Below are positions 27,476-35,958 of a stretch of 64,000 bases of DNA, one piece after another. Position 1 is the stretch's first letter, and each line of letters starts with the position of its first letter. This stretch comes from Roseibium limicola. Its GTDB lineage: Bacteria; Pseudomonadota; Alphaproteobacteria; Rhizobiales; Stappiaceae. Below the pieces are notes generated by a model. The model was not told the origin of the DNA and did no database searches. It saw only the letters and a program-made list of their open reading frames with translations. The translations under genes and the position numbers were made by a program. Location: positions 186,001 through 250,000 of the forward strand of contig NZ_JAFLNF010000003.1 of NCBI RefSeq assembly GCF_017313085.1, given 5' to 3'.

Positions 27476-27519
27476 GATGCCTCCTCTGCAGTCTTTCGTA
27501 AGATCGGATGTGAGTGTGG

Positions 27520-27933
27520 TTAGTCGGCGGTGAACCCGAGCTCACCGGCACTTTCCAGTGCCAGCTCATAGGTCACCTCGCCATCGTGGCGCCCCGCATA
27601 TTCCAGCGCCGTGACCTGAAACGGACCTTCGAGCGTGCCGAAATCCGGTACGATCACCCGCCAGGGGCGCACAGAGCCTTCAAAAAACAACGATCGGACG
27701 GCGGCATCGCTTGCCTGATCACGAAACAGGCCGGAGCCTGACAGACTGGCGGCGCGGGTTCCGGCGTTTTCCAACAGCTCGCGCCAATGGCCGGCGCTGT
27801 CGGCGTTGGTGATGTCGACAAGGCTGGCATTGAAGGCAATGCGCCGCGCCCGCAGACCGGCGACCGTCTGAAAACTAGCGGTGCCGTTGAGGTCGAGTTT
27901 GAGCAAGAGGTCACGTCCAGCCTGAGCAGTCAT
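27520..27933 (-). CDS. GTA gp9, major tail tube protein (TP901-1 type)
   Basis: A 137-residue tail tube subunit: AGRDLLLKLDLNGTASFQTV, then ITNADSAGHWRELLENAG and a beta-rich C-terminus ending ELALESAGEL. Matches TP901-1-like major tail proteins of GTAs in length and order. Hexamer rings of this protein form the tube. Confidence 0.94.
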   Translation of the reverse strand: MTAQAGRDLLLKLDLNGTASFQTVAGLRARRIAFNASLVDITNADSAGHWRELLENAGTRAASLSGSGLFRDQASDAAVRSLFFEGSVRPWRVIVPDFGTLEGPFQVTALEYAGRHDGEVTYELALESAGELGFTAD

Positions 27934-27966
27934 GGCAGGGTTCCTTGAGTGGTGTCGCTTTGGCGG

Positions 27967-28377
27967 TCAGGCCTGAGGTTCGGTCACGGCCCGCAGCGAT
28001 GCTTCGGCCCGGAAGGTCCGGCCATCACGCATCAGTCGGGAGGTCACTTCGGTCACCTGCAGACCTATCAACCGGTGGCCCGTCAATTCGGGCGGTTCGT
28101 CCATCAGCAGTCGAGCAGCGCGTTGAACACCCCCCAGCGCCTCGTCGCGAGAGGCTGCGCGGGAGAAGACCGCCAGCACAAGCTCATGCACCTCGCCCTC
28201 GTCCACCCGTGTCAGCAGCGGGCGAGAGCCGAGAGCTGCCAACACCACAAACGGAAATTTCTGATTGCGTGGGGCTGCATCAAAAATGCGGTTGGCGCCG
28301 ATCCGGCTTGTCAGGTCCGCATCCGCAGACAGGCGCGCGAAAAGGCCTGCACGCAGGGCCAGGGCAGCATGGCTCAT
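27967..28377 (-). CDS. GTA gp8, DUF3168 tail terminator
   Basis: A 136-residue protein. DUF3168 features are ALRAGLFARLSADADL, RIFDAAPRNQKFPFVVLAAL and a C-terminal DGRTFRAEASLRAVTE. In siphophages this ring caps the tail tube. It overlaps the gp7 stop by 4 bp (ATGA). Confidence 0.93.
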   Translation of the reverse strand: MSHAALALRAGLFARLSADADLTSRIGANRIFDAAPRNQKFPFVVLAALGSRPLLTRVDEGEVHELVLAVFSRAASRDEALGGVQRAARLLMDEPPELTGHRLIGLQVTEVTSRLMRDGRTFRAEASLRAVTEPQA

Positions 28378-28712
28378 GAGGGGGCCTCTTCGGTTTCGGT
28401 TTCAACTTCCGCCAGACAAAGACTGTATTCCCCCCGGCGCCCCTCTTCGGCCACCGACAGAAGACGGAAGCGGTCGCGCGGGCTTGTCACCTGCCATCCG
28501 GCGCCAATGTCATCGCGACGGCGCAGGCGAATGGAATGGGTGGCCGTTGCCCGCAGGCTGCCGGCAGACACCGCCTCGCCCTGCCGCAGCAGACGGATTT
28601 CGGCAAAGTCGCTGCCTGCCGGGGTGTAGACCAGCGACTGGGATCCGTCTGCTGATGCGGTGAAAACCGGCGCCTGCAGCTCGACAGCTGAGCGATAGCG
28701 TCCGGCGCTCAT
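28374..28712 (-). CDS. GTA gp7, head-tail adaptor / head closure protein
   Basis: A 112-residue beta-rich protein of the Phage_H_T_join type: RYRSAVELQAPVFT, IRLLRQGEAVSAGSLRA, THSIRLRRRDDIGAGWQV and FRLLSVAEEGRRGEYSLCLA. It closes the head after packaging. ATGA overlaps couple it to gp6 and gp8. Confidence 0.92.
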   Translation of the reverse strand: MSAGRYRSAVELQAPVFTASADGSQSLVYTPAGSDFAEIRLLRQGEAVSAGSLRATATHSIRLRRRDDIGAGWQVTSPRDRFRLLSVAEEGRRGEYSLCLAEVETETEEAPS

Positions 28713-29278
28713 AGCTGCGGGATCCGGTTGACCGACAGCAGCCGGTCCAAGCCAAATGGCAGGCTGGCCATGGAGAGCTCGGTTCCTGCCTCGCGGTTTT
28801 CAAACCAATGGGCAGCGAGCAAGCGTACGGCCTGACGCAAGGTGGCGGGCACAGTGTCTGCGGCATCGCCATACCCGGCAATGAAATCGATCTCGATGGC
28901 CGAAAGCTCGGTGATGGACAGACCGGCGCCCGGCAAGACCTTCACACGGGCTGGATCGCTGCCCTTCGACAGGCTCCAGAACGCTTGCGCCAGATCAGAC
29001 GCCGCCCCCACCCGATCATACAGCAGCACCTGGGAGACTTCCTGTACCGGGCCCGTCGGCAACGGCACCACCCGGCCCATGGGCCAGCGGTCGAGATACA
29101 ATCGCCACGTCTGGCTGATCAACGACCGGCGGGTTTCACGCTCCACATGCTCGCGCGCTGCGGTGATCATGTCCTGCAGGAAATCGTCTTCCGCAGAGCC
29201 CGAGAGGCGCAGATGCGCCTTCATCTGGGCCACAGACACCGGCTCGGATGCAGGCGCCGCAATCAATGCCGCTGTCAT
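28709..29278 (-). CDS. GTA gp6, head-tail connector protein
   Basis: A 189-residue protein of the gp6-like head-tail connector family: PVSVAQMKAHLRLSGSAEDD, FLQDMITAAREHVERETRRS and LRQAVRLLAAHWFENREAGT. It is the adaptor ring beneath the portal. It starts about 40 bp after the hairpin that follows the capsid gene, so its transcription depends on read-through. Confidence 0.93.
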   Translation of the reverse strand: MTAALIAAPASEPVSVAQMKAHLRLSGSAEDDFLQDMITAAREHVERETRRSLISQTWRLYLDRWPMGRVVPLPTGPVQEVSQVLLYDRVGAASDLAQAFWSLSKGSDPARVKVLPGAGLSITELSAIEIDFIAGYGDAADTVPATLRQAVRLLAAHWFENREAGTELSMASLPFGLDRLLSVNRIPQL

Positions 29279-29316
29279 GACAACCTCCTGATCGTTCTGT
29301 TTGGGAAAATCGTTTC

Positions 29317-29353
29317 GGCAAAAAGATGCCGGGGCCGATCACTCGGCCCCGGC
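29317..29353 (-). terminator. Intrinsic terminator after the GTA capsid gene
   Basis: On the minus strand, an 11-bp perfect GC-rich stem (GCCGGGGCCGA / TCGGCCCCGGC) with loop GTGA is followed by ATCTTTTTGCC. This is a textbook rho-independent terminator in the 193-bp gap between the capsid and gp6 genes, with no stop-start promoter break evident. Confidence 0.8.
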
Positions 29354-29471
29354 TCAAGGTGCGGGGAGGATTGATGGGGGCAGAGAAGACGGGAGGTGCC
29401 TTGCCCTTGCCCCTTTTTAAGGACCGGCGATCCACCGCTGCGTGACGAGCGCGAGCAAAAGACCGCCCCGA

Positions 29472-30821
29472 TCAGGCGGAAAAACTCAGCAGCTTGATGG
29501 CGTCATAATCCTGAACGCCGCCACCCACCCGCTTGGTGGTGTAGAAAAGCACGTAGGGCTTGGCGGAATAGGGATCGCGCAGGATGCGGACGCCGACCCG
29601 GTCAACCACCAGGTAGCCGCGTTTGAAGTCGCCGAAGGCAATTGCCGTTTCATCCACGCCGATGTCCGGCATGTCTTCGGCTTCACTGACGGGGAAATTC
29701 AGCAAGGTCGCTGCGGCCCCCGCGCTGACCGGTGGCTGCCAGAGGTAATTGCCGTCACCGTCCTTGAGCTTGCGCAATGCCCCTTGCGTTCGCCGGTTCA
29801 TGACGAAGCGGGCATTCTGGCGGTAGCCGCTCTTCAGCGCATAGATCAGATCGAGCAGCACATCGGCAGGCGCAGTTGCCTGAAAGGCTCCTGCCTCACC
29901 GGTTGCGATGGTGCCAAGCGAACCCCAGGCCCAACTGGTCTCGGCCACCTGCGGCACGGACAGAAAGCCCATAGGCTTGTTGACGCCATCGCCATTGATG
30001 AAGGCGGAGCCCTCCTGCTCGGCAAAGGCGGTCTCCACTTCCTCGGCAATCCAGGCGTCCATATCAACCGCTGCATCGTCGAGCAGTGCGGAGGTGGCCG
30101 CCGGCATGGCGTAGAGCTCCATGGCCGGGAACGTCAGCTCGGCCAGAACCGGTGACGAGGTTTGCGGGCGAGCCGCCGTCTCCCCGACCCAGCCGGCCTG
30201 CGGCCCGGTGATGGAGAACGGCTTCTTGAACGAGGCGGAAGACACCTGACGGTTGCCGGCGATGGCGCGGATCGGCGAGACATTGGCCAGTCGGGACAAA
30301 ATACCCGCTTCGGTTTCCTCCGGCACCAGATAGCCGCCGTCCGGGTCCGACCCGATCGACAGGGCCTTGGTGTCGAGACTGGTCAGGGCGCGTTCCCGTC
30401 CGGTGCGCATGTAGGTTTCAAAGGCCGCCTTGCGCTCCAGCGCCGGGCCGGTGCGATGGCGCTCCGAGACGCCACCCAGCGGCGGGCGGGCGTTTTTGAT
30501 CGACAGCGCATCAAGACGCCGTTGAGTGGCATCCAGCACCGCATCTAGCCGATCGAGTTTTTCCAGGGTGACAACGTCGGAAGCACCGCGCTGCTCGATC
30601 TCCTGCAGCCGGGCATCATTGACCTGCCGATAGCTCTCGAAGGCGGAGAAGAACTCGTCAAAGGTGCGGGCAACATCCTCGCCGGACCCGGCAGGCAAGG
30701 CCGGAACGGTAGCCACTTCCGGGGTTTCCGCCTTGGTCTCAAAGGCCGATTTGATTTCAAATGGCAGATGCGCGTTTGGTTGGGTGGGAGTGGTCGGGTC
30801 AGATCGTGTCATGTCAGTCAC
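29472..30821 (-). CDS. GTA gp5, major capsid protein (HK97 fold)
   Basis: A 449-residue capsid precursor. The N-terminal ~120 residues are a charged coiled-coil delta domain (TFDEFFSAFESYRQVNDARL) removed by the gp4 protease in the family. The rest is the HK97 fold ([51 protein letters not shown]). The GTG at 30821 is chosen: AAGGAGG lies 5 bases upstream and the codon overlaps the gp4 stop as GTGA. An ATG nine bases downstream is too far from that site. Confidence 0.96.
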   Translation of the reverse strand: MTDMTRSDPTTPTQPNAHLPFEIKSAFETKAETPEVATVPALPAGSGEDVARTFDEFFSAFESYRQVNDARLQEIEQRGASDVVTLEKLDRLDAVLDATQRRLDALSIKNARPPLGGVSERHRTGPALERKAAFETYMRTGRERALTSLDTKALSIGSDPDGGYLVPEETEAGILSRLANVSPIRAIAGNRQVSSASFKKPFSITGPQAGWVGETAARPQTSSPVLAELTFPAMELYAMPAATSALLDDAAVDMDAWIAEEVETAFAEQEGSAFINGDGVNKPMGFLSVPQVAETSWAWGSLGTIATGEAGAFQATAPADVLLDLIYALKSGYRQNARFVMNRRTQGALRKLKDGDGNYLWQPPVSAGAAATLLNFPVSEAEDMPDIGVDETAIAFGDFKRGYLVVDRVGVRILRDPYSAKPYVLFYTTKRVGGGVQDYDAIKLLSFSA

Positions 30822-31321
30822 AGGCTCCTCCTTGAGCGGTACGTCCCCAGCCGGCCGGTGAGACGGGCGACCGGAACTTGGGCGGATTTTTGTGTGGTGG
30901 CCTCTGGCGGCGCGACGAGCTGCACACGGGCGCCCGGTATCTGCGGAAAGGTGACGAGAGACACCTCCCACAGATCGATTTCTGTCAGAACGCGGCGGGC
31001 GGCTTTTCCCGTCTGCGCCCGCACGGCCTTGAAGCCGATGGACAGGCCGCTGAGGGCGCCGCTGGCAATCAGCCGGGCTGCCTCTTCCGAGCGCTGCACG
31101 CCCGGTGTCAGGTGGCCGGTGACCCGCAGCCCGAGGTGGTCCTCACAGACCGCTGTCCAGCGCCCGATGGGACGGGACGGATCGTGTTGCCACAGCATCG
31201 GCAGGGATCGGTGCGCTTGGTTGCGCAGGACGCGGGCAAAGGCGCCGGGGCGGATCATGTCGCCGCCGCCGTCGACCACATCAAACAGCGCCGCGTAGCC
31301 GGTCAGGACGGCACCAGTCAT
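30818..31321 (-). CDS. GTA gp4, prohead protease (HK97 U35 type)
   Basis: A 167-residue serine protease. The family pattern is YAALFDVVDGGGDMIRPGAF, LPMLWQHDPSRPIGRW with the catalytic His in WQHD, and LSIGFKAVRA holding the Ser. It processes the capsid delta domain. Its ATG overlaps the stop of a 51-residue gene upstream and its stop overlaps the capsid GTG, so translation is coupled on both sides. Confidence 0.94.
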   Translation of the reverse strand: MTGAVLTGYAALFDVVDGGGDMIRPGAFARVLRNQAHRSLPMLWQHDPSRPIGRWTAVCEDHLGLRVTGHLTPGVQRSEEAARLIASGALSGLSIGFKAVRAQTGKAARRVLTEIDLWEVSLVTFPQIPGARVQLVAPPEATTQKSAQVPVARLTGRLGTYRSRRSL

Positions 31322-31473
31322 CGCAGCCCCTCCTGTGGCTTGTCCGAAAGCACCGCCATCAGCTTGGCCAGCCGGTCGGCAAAGGAGCGGAACTCTTTTG
31401 TGGCTGCAGGGACAGCTGCTCGGGATCCGGGATGCGGGTCGTCAAGGCGTGCAGATTTCAGGCTCGCAGCCAT
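31318..31473 (-). CDS. Hypothetical 51-residue GTA gene between gp3 and gp4
   Basis: A short gene starting MAASLKSARLDDPHP and containing EFRSFADRLAKLMAVLSDKP, probably an amphipathic helix. AGGAG lies 8 bases before the ATG, and the stop overlaps the gp4 start (ATGA). Its position is that of a small unnamed RcGTA gene. No function is known. The tight coupling argues that it is real. Confidence 0.68.
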   Translation of the reverse strand: MAASLKSARLDDPHPGSRAAVPAATKEFRSFADRLAKLMAVLSDKPQEGLR

Positions 31474-31513
31474 TTCGGCGCTCCTTTTTCAAAAATGTCT
31501 TTGATGTTTGACC

Positions 31514-31753
31514 TCAGTCGCTTGACTGATTTTCCTGAGATAAACCTGCTGCGGCTGGCGGGTTTAGAACCCGGTTGAGAAACCGGTTTAACCGGGCGAT
31601 CTCGTCGACAAAGGCGGAGAACCGCCGATTGGCTGCGGCCAGCTCGCGCACCAGCCCCAGCGCCAATGCAGACGCCGCCACGGCCCAGAGAAACAGCGCC
31701 AGATGGGCCAGGTCGCCGCGCTCGATCACCGAGCGGGTGATGTCCTCACTCAT
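31514..31753 (-). CDS. Small membrane protein, GTA gp3.5-like
   Basis: A 79-residue protein with one membrane helix (about 17-38, ALFLWAVAASALALGLV) followed by a charged helix. It lies 10 bp after the portal stop, where GTA clusters carry the small gene called g3.5. Its role is unknown. Confidence 0.72.
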   Translation of the reverse strand: MSEDITRSVIERGDLAHLALFLWAVAASALALGLVRELAAANRRFSAFVDEIARLNRFLNRVLNPPAAAGLSQENQSSD

Positions 31754-31763
31754 CGCCCCGCGC

Positions 31764-32987
31764 TCACGCTTCGCCCTGCTGCAGGCCGTAGCCGACGGCC
31801 ATGCGTTTCTCGTCGTCGGACAAAAACTCTGCCGCGCCGACCCGCCGCCACAAGGCCTCGCGTTCCGCCGACAGGGCTTCGATGCCGTCCAGATCCGGTA
31901 TCAGGGACAATGGGAGGTCGCCAAACGCCGGGCCGAGCCAGCCGGTCAAGGCGGCGGCCGTGCGCCCCACCAGCGGCAGCACGCAGGTGCGCCAGAAGGC
32001 CAGATTGGCCTCGCGGTAATTGGCGTAGGTGTTGTCTCCGGGAATGCCCAGCAGCATCGGCGGCACGCCGAAGGCCAGGGCGATTTCCCGCGCCGCCTGG
32101 TTCTTCGCCTCGATGAAATCCATGTCCTTCGGCGTCAGCCCCATCGGCTTCCAGTCCAGCCCGCCTTCCAGCAGCAGAGGCCGCCCGGCGTTCTTGGCGC
32201 CCTGGTAGCCGGCCTCCAGCTCCTGCTTCAGCCGGTCGAACTGATCCGGCGACAGGTTCGTCGCCTCGCCCTGACCGTAAACCAGCGCCCCCGAAGGCCG
32301 GGCGGCGTTATCAAGCAGCGCCTTGTTCCAGCCTGCCGCCGCATTGTGGGTGTCGAGGCTGACCTGGGCGGCCTCGATCGGGGCAAAGCCGTAATGATCA
32401 TTCAGCGGATGAAACAGCTTCAGATGCCGCACCGTGGCAATGTCGCTGCCCTCTCCCGGTACAGTGCCGAGACGCAAGGAACGACCGCCGACGCTGTAGT
32501 CGACCGCCTCGACCCAGCCGGAGGCGGCGACCACCAGCTTCACCCGGTCCGGCCGCAGGGGATGCAGCTCGCGCAGACTGCCTTCCACCGAGACCTGCTC
32601 CAGAAACGCGTTCCCGGCGCCGAGCAGATGGCCATAGACCGTTTCCAGAAACTCTGCCCCGGTCATTTCGCCATTCGGCTGTGCCAGAAGCGCCTTCAGA
32701 GGATGCGTCGTAACCTCCTGATCGGCCTCGAACAAACCGAGGGGAACAGAGGCAGCCGCCTCGCTGATCAACCGGATGCAGCGGTAGACCACCGGGTTGC
32801 GGGCATAGCCCTCGCGGGCCAGCGCAGCATAGTCGCGCGGGCTCCAGACCGGCGCCTGATGACCGCTCCAGGCAATCAATGGCGCCGTTTGCGAGGCCTT
32901 TGTTTCTTCTGCCACCCGTGTTGGCCGGAACCCGGCGGCGGCACGGCGAAATGGGAAAGAGGATTCAAGTCTTCCGAACAAGCGCAT
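31764..32987 (-). CDS. GTA gp3, portal protein (HK97 type)
   Basis: A 407-residue portal subunit: RNPVVYRCIRLISEAAASVP, TGAEFLETVYGHLLGAGNAF, VRHLKLFHPLNDHYGFAPIE and AFGVPPMLLGIPGDNTYANY. Twelve copies form the ring through which DNA enters and leaves. It is cut off from the terminase gene by an 880-bp segment with an opposite-strand SRPBCC gene. Confidence 0.96.
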   Translation of the reverse strand: MRLFGRLESSFPFRRAAAGFRPTRVAEETKASQTAPLIAWSGHQAPVWSPRDYAALAREGYARNPVVYRCIRLISEAAASVPLGLFEADQEVTTHPLKALLAQPNGEMTGAEFLETVYGHLLGAGNAFLEQVSVEGSLRELHPLRPDRVKLVVAASGWVEAVDYSVGGRSLRLGTVPGEGSDIATVRHLKLFHPLNDHYGFAPIEAAQVSLDTHNAAAGWNKALLDNAARPSGALVYGQGEATNLSPDQFDRLKQELEAGYQGAKNAGRPLLLEGGLDWKPMGLTPKDMDFIEAKNQAAREIALAFGVPPMLLGIPGDNTYANYREANLAFWRTCVLPLVGRTAAALTGWLGPAFGDLPLSLIPDLDGIEALSAEREALWRRVGAAEFLSDDEKRMAVGYGLQQGEA

Positions 32988-33148
32988 GATTCAATAAGCC
33001 TTTCGCCTGCAGTTTAAAGATTGATTCAAGACGTTTGTCGCATGGGACTTCCCGCCGCCTTAAAGCTGCCGTAAGGTCAATATACGTGAAGATACCTAGT
33101 GCAGCCTGGCCCCATCCTCTGCACGCCGCAGTGCCGGAGATCTGAGAA

Positions 33149-33748
33149 ATGTCCCACTCGACCGTGTCCGACTGTCCAGAGAAAAATGCCGCGACAAGCG
33201 GTGAACCGGACGTGCCCAATGGCATTCGCTTCCACACCTGGTTGCCGCTCAGCGCCGAGCGCGCCTGGCTGGTTCTGACCAAGGCGGAACACCTGAAGGA
33301 ATGGTTTGGCGATCACATCTCCCTTGATGCGACCCCCGGCGGCTTCTTTCGCGAAATCACCCATCGGGACGGTCGCAAGGTCGTGACCTTTGGCCAGATG
33401 AAGCAGCTGGAACCGCCGCAGCGCATCACCATGACCTGGTCTGACGAGGACTGGGGCGTGGAAACCGAGCTGGAATTGTTGCTGACTGGCCTGCCCGACG
33501 GAACCCTTTGCACCCTGACCCACTCCGGATGGTGCGGGCTTGATCCGAACACCGCCGCCGCCGTCCGACTGGATCACGAGGCCGGATGGAAACGTCATCT
33601 GACCAGCCTCGAGGCCTATTGCCGCTTGCAGCTTGGCGTGCCAGTACCTCGCCAGACGGGCCCAAATCCAAATCGGGTCCGGCCGCTGGGCGCAACCATC
33701 GTGCTGCCATCACCAGAGGTCGCCGGATTGGCCGCCACAGTGCGATAG
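33149..33748 (+). CDS. SRPBCC/AHSA1-domain protein, opposite strand inside the GTA cluster
   Basis: A 199-residue cytosolic protein with the AHSA1 lipid-cavity fold: FHTWLPLSAERAWLVLTKAE, HLKEWFGDHISLDATPGGFF, ITMTWSDEDWGVETELEL and a final HHL-like GWKRHLTSLEAYC. Such proteins bind hydrophobic ligands. It lies between the terminase and portal genes but is read against them, and is not a GTA component in known systems. The last ~35 residues are outside the fold. Confidence 0.85.
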   Translation: MSHSTVSDCPEKNAATSGEPDVPNGIRFHTWLPLSAERAWLVLTKAEHLKEWFGDHISLDATPGGFFREITHRDGRKVVTFGQMKQLEPPQRITMTWSDEDWGVETELELLLTGLPDGTLCTLTHSGWCGLDPNTAAAVRLDHEAGWKRHLTSLEAYCRLQLGVPVPRQTGPNPNRVRPLGATIVLPSPEVAGLAATVR

Positions 33749-33869
33749 AGACAGGACACAGAACACCCGAGGCCAGGTCCGGCTGACTGGTCATCAGGGC
33801 AAAGCCCCATCGTCGGAGGTCGAAAACCACCTCCGTCCAGCCGGGAAAACCCGCACGAAACGGCGTCTT

Positions 33870-35249
33870 TCACAAATGACGCACACGTGGTTCGGCCCTT
33901 GAGCCCAGCAGCAACTCGCTGACTGCCCAGACCAGCGCATCCAGCCGGTCGGGGGACCGGCCGCTGGACAGACCGCTCGGCGAGAAATCACACATTTCAT
34001 CTTCCAGCTCCGGAAACACACCGGCATGTTTCACCTTGCCCTGATCGTACAGCATGGCGACCGGCTCGGCCCGGGCGTGCTTGCTGCGACTGGCGTGAAC
34101 GCGTTTCACCGGTGCCGTGTCATCGACTGAGCGGATCACCTCGCTGACCATCTCGCCGCCCTGGTTGACCTCCGCCACCAGACAATCCGCATCAAGCGCA
34201 TGATACAGCCCGGTGGCCGCAGCGGCCCATTGTCCCGGCTTGGCCTGAGGCAGCGATCTGTCGGCCAGCACATAAACCCGCCCATCCTCGCCCAGACCTG
34301 CCGCCACCAGGCCGCAGGCATCCGAGCGCTTGCCCGATGAGGCGGGCGGGTCGATGGCAACGACAATGCGGACGAAGCGGTCAGGTACCTGTTCGACCCG
34401 GCACTGTTCCACCCCGGCACGCGACCACAGGGCGTCGGGTCTGTCCTCGATCAGCTCGCCGTCCAGCTCCTGCCGTCCCAGACGCGTGCCGGCATAGCGC
34501 CCGACAACAGCCTCCAGAAACCCCGGCGCCAGAAAAGGCGCGTTGACCCGTGTCGGAGCATGGGTGACGGAGGTCGCCTCTAGTCCCAGCAGCCGCTTTA
34601 GCAGTGGCACCGGGCGCGGGGTCGTGGTGATCAGTTGCCGGGGCCTCTGGCCCAGGCGCAAACCGAATTGCAGCATGTCGAAGGTCTCCTCGGCGTTTTT
34701 CCATTTTGCCAGTTCGTCGCACCACGCCAGGTGAAACTGCGGCCCCCGCAGGGCCTCCGGATCCTCTGAGCTGAAGGCCTGAGCGACTGCACCGCCCGGC
34801 CACTCCAGCCGGCGCCGGGTGGGAATCCATACCGGACGCTCGGCCTTCTGGTGGACTGCCAACAGCCCGGACACGCCTTCCACCATCACCTCGCGCACAT
34901 CGGCATAGGTTTCGCCGACCAGAGCGATGCGCAGCGGTCCGTCCTCCAGCTGCCCGGTGTTTGTGTGTGCTCTTGGGCCGACACTGGCGCGCAGCCATTC
35001 CGCCCCGGCGCGTGTCTTGCCCGCGCCACGGCCGCCCATCAGCAGCCAGATGCGCCAGTCGCCCGCCGGCGCCAGTTGATGGCCATGGGCAAAGGTCTGC
35101 CAGTCATTCAGCAGAAAGCGCATTTCCGTCTGGGTCAGCTGGCTCAGCGCGCCCTCCAGCTGGCCCCGCCCCGCACAAGCGCTCAAGGCGCTGCGCAAGC
35201 GTTCGGCGCAGGGTGTCCGGGTCGAGACCGTTTTCGCTGCCCCGCCCAT
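33870..35249 (-). CDS. GTA gp2, large terminase
   Basis: A DNA-packaging ATPase/nuclease. Walker A is GGRGAGKT at about residues 72-79 from the chosen start. The ATPase region contains RGPQFHLAWCDELAKWKNAE (the Walker B-like DE). The RNase-H-like nuclease shows VVAIDPPASSGKRSDACG and a late DRLDALVWAVSELLLG. Family members have about 30 residues before the GDW-x-x-W segment, so the start is upstream of 35123 and the gene overlaps gp1 by at least about 80 bp, and by 146 bp with the ATG at 35249. The exact start is uncertain. Confidence 0.94.
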   Translation of the reverse strand: MGGAAKTVSTRTPCAERLRSALSACAGRGQLEGALSQLTQTEMRFLLNDWQTFAHGHQLAPAGDWRIWLLMGGRGAGKTRAGAEWLRASVGPRAHTNTGQLEDGPLRIALVGETYADVREVMVEGVSGLLAVHQKAERPVWIPTRRRLEWPGGAVAQAFSSEDPEALRGPQFHLAWCDELAKWKNAEETFDMLQFGLRLGQRPRQLITTTPRPVPLLKRLLGLEATSVTHAPTRVNAPFLAPGFLEAVVGRYAGTRLGRQELDGELIEDRPDALWSRAGVEQCRVEQVPDRFVRIVVAIDPPASSGKRSDACGLVAAGLGEDGRVYVLADRSLPQAKPGQWAAAATGLYHALDADCLVAEVNQGGEMVSEVIRSVDDTAPVKRVHASRSKHARAEPVAMLYDQGKVKHAGVFPELEDEMCDFSPSGLSSGRSPDRLDALVWAVSELLLGSRAEPRVRHL

Positions 35250-35958
35250 CGGCGTCTGTGTCGTCGGATCCTTCGACCCTGCTGTCTCGTTGTCCGGGCA
35301 CCTCTGCATGGCCGCGCGCTCCCTTTGCTTTGGCTGGCATGCCCGCGTCCCGCTCGGCTTCCGCCTGCAGCCCCAGCAGCACGGTCAATGTGCGTGCCAG
35401 GCTCGCCAGGGTTTTCACGGTCCTGTCGATCTCGCCAATGTCGGCGACCCCGGCTTCCGCCTGTGTGCCTGAAGTGGCTAGTCTTTGCGTCTCCAGCGCC
35501 TTCAGGCGGCTCTCCATGCGCTCCATCTGGGCGGCGAAGGAGCGATACAGCCGGGCGATCATCGCAGCCCGCGCTTGCGGGTCCTGCAAGGACAGGTGTT
35601 CCCCTTGCGCCAGGGCTGCCGACGGGTCGTCGTCTTTCGCTGGATACTTACGCCAGCCGACCTTCCGTCCGCCCTTGCGACGGGCTCGCTTTGCTTCCAT
35701 GCGCCGGCGCATTTCGGCTTCCACCTCCGCACGACTCGGCGGTTCGCGCCCGGCCTGCTCAGCCAACCGTCCCATCCGTTGCACCACCGCATCGACCAGC
35801 AACGGGTTCAACTTCACCGGAGGCCGTGGGCACGGGTTCTCTCCCGGGCCTGGAACTGTCTGGCTTGCTTCAGTCAGGTTTGCGTCAGCCTGCATCCCGT
35901 CAGTCTGGCTTGCATCAGGTAGGCACCCGTCGCTCGGCCCCCCCGCCCGCTTCCCCAT
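35104..35958 (-). CDS. GTA gp1-like small terminase, long form
   Basis: A protein of about 284 residues with low-complexity N-terminus and helical C-terminus. Residues about 50-180 hold NPLLVDAVVQRMGRLAEQAG, basic RRRMEAKRARRKGGRKVGWR and coiled-coil LYRSFAAQMERMESRLKALE. GGGAG lies 8-9 bases before the ATG. It is upstream of the large terminase, as gp1 is in GTAs, but much longer than gp1 of Rhodobacter (about 110). Residues 5-45 contain degenerate Asp/Ala/Ser/Thr-rich repeats (ASQTDG, ANLTEASQT). Assigned from position. Confidence 0.6.
   Translation of the reverse strand: MGKRAGGPSDGCLPDASQTDGMQADANLTEASQTVPGPGENPCPRPPVKLNPLLVDAVVQRMGRLAEQAGREPPSRAEVEAEMRRRMEAKRARRKGGRKVGWRKYPAKDDDPSAALAQGEHLSLQDPQARAAMIARLYRSFAAQMERMESRLKALETQRLATSGTQAEAGVADIGEIDRTVKTLASLARTLTVLLGLQAEAERDAGMPAKAKGARGHAEVPGQRDSRVEGSDDTDADGRGSENGLDPDTLRRTLAQRLERLCGAGPAGGRAEPADPDGNALSAE

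Noticed and set aside
31575..33017. Plus-strand open frame of 480 codons
   Set aside because: Antisense to the portal and gp3.5 genes, which have clear homology; the frame has none.
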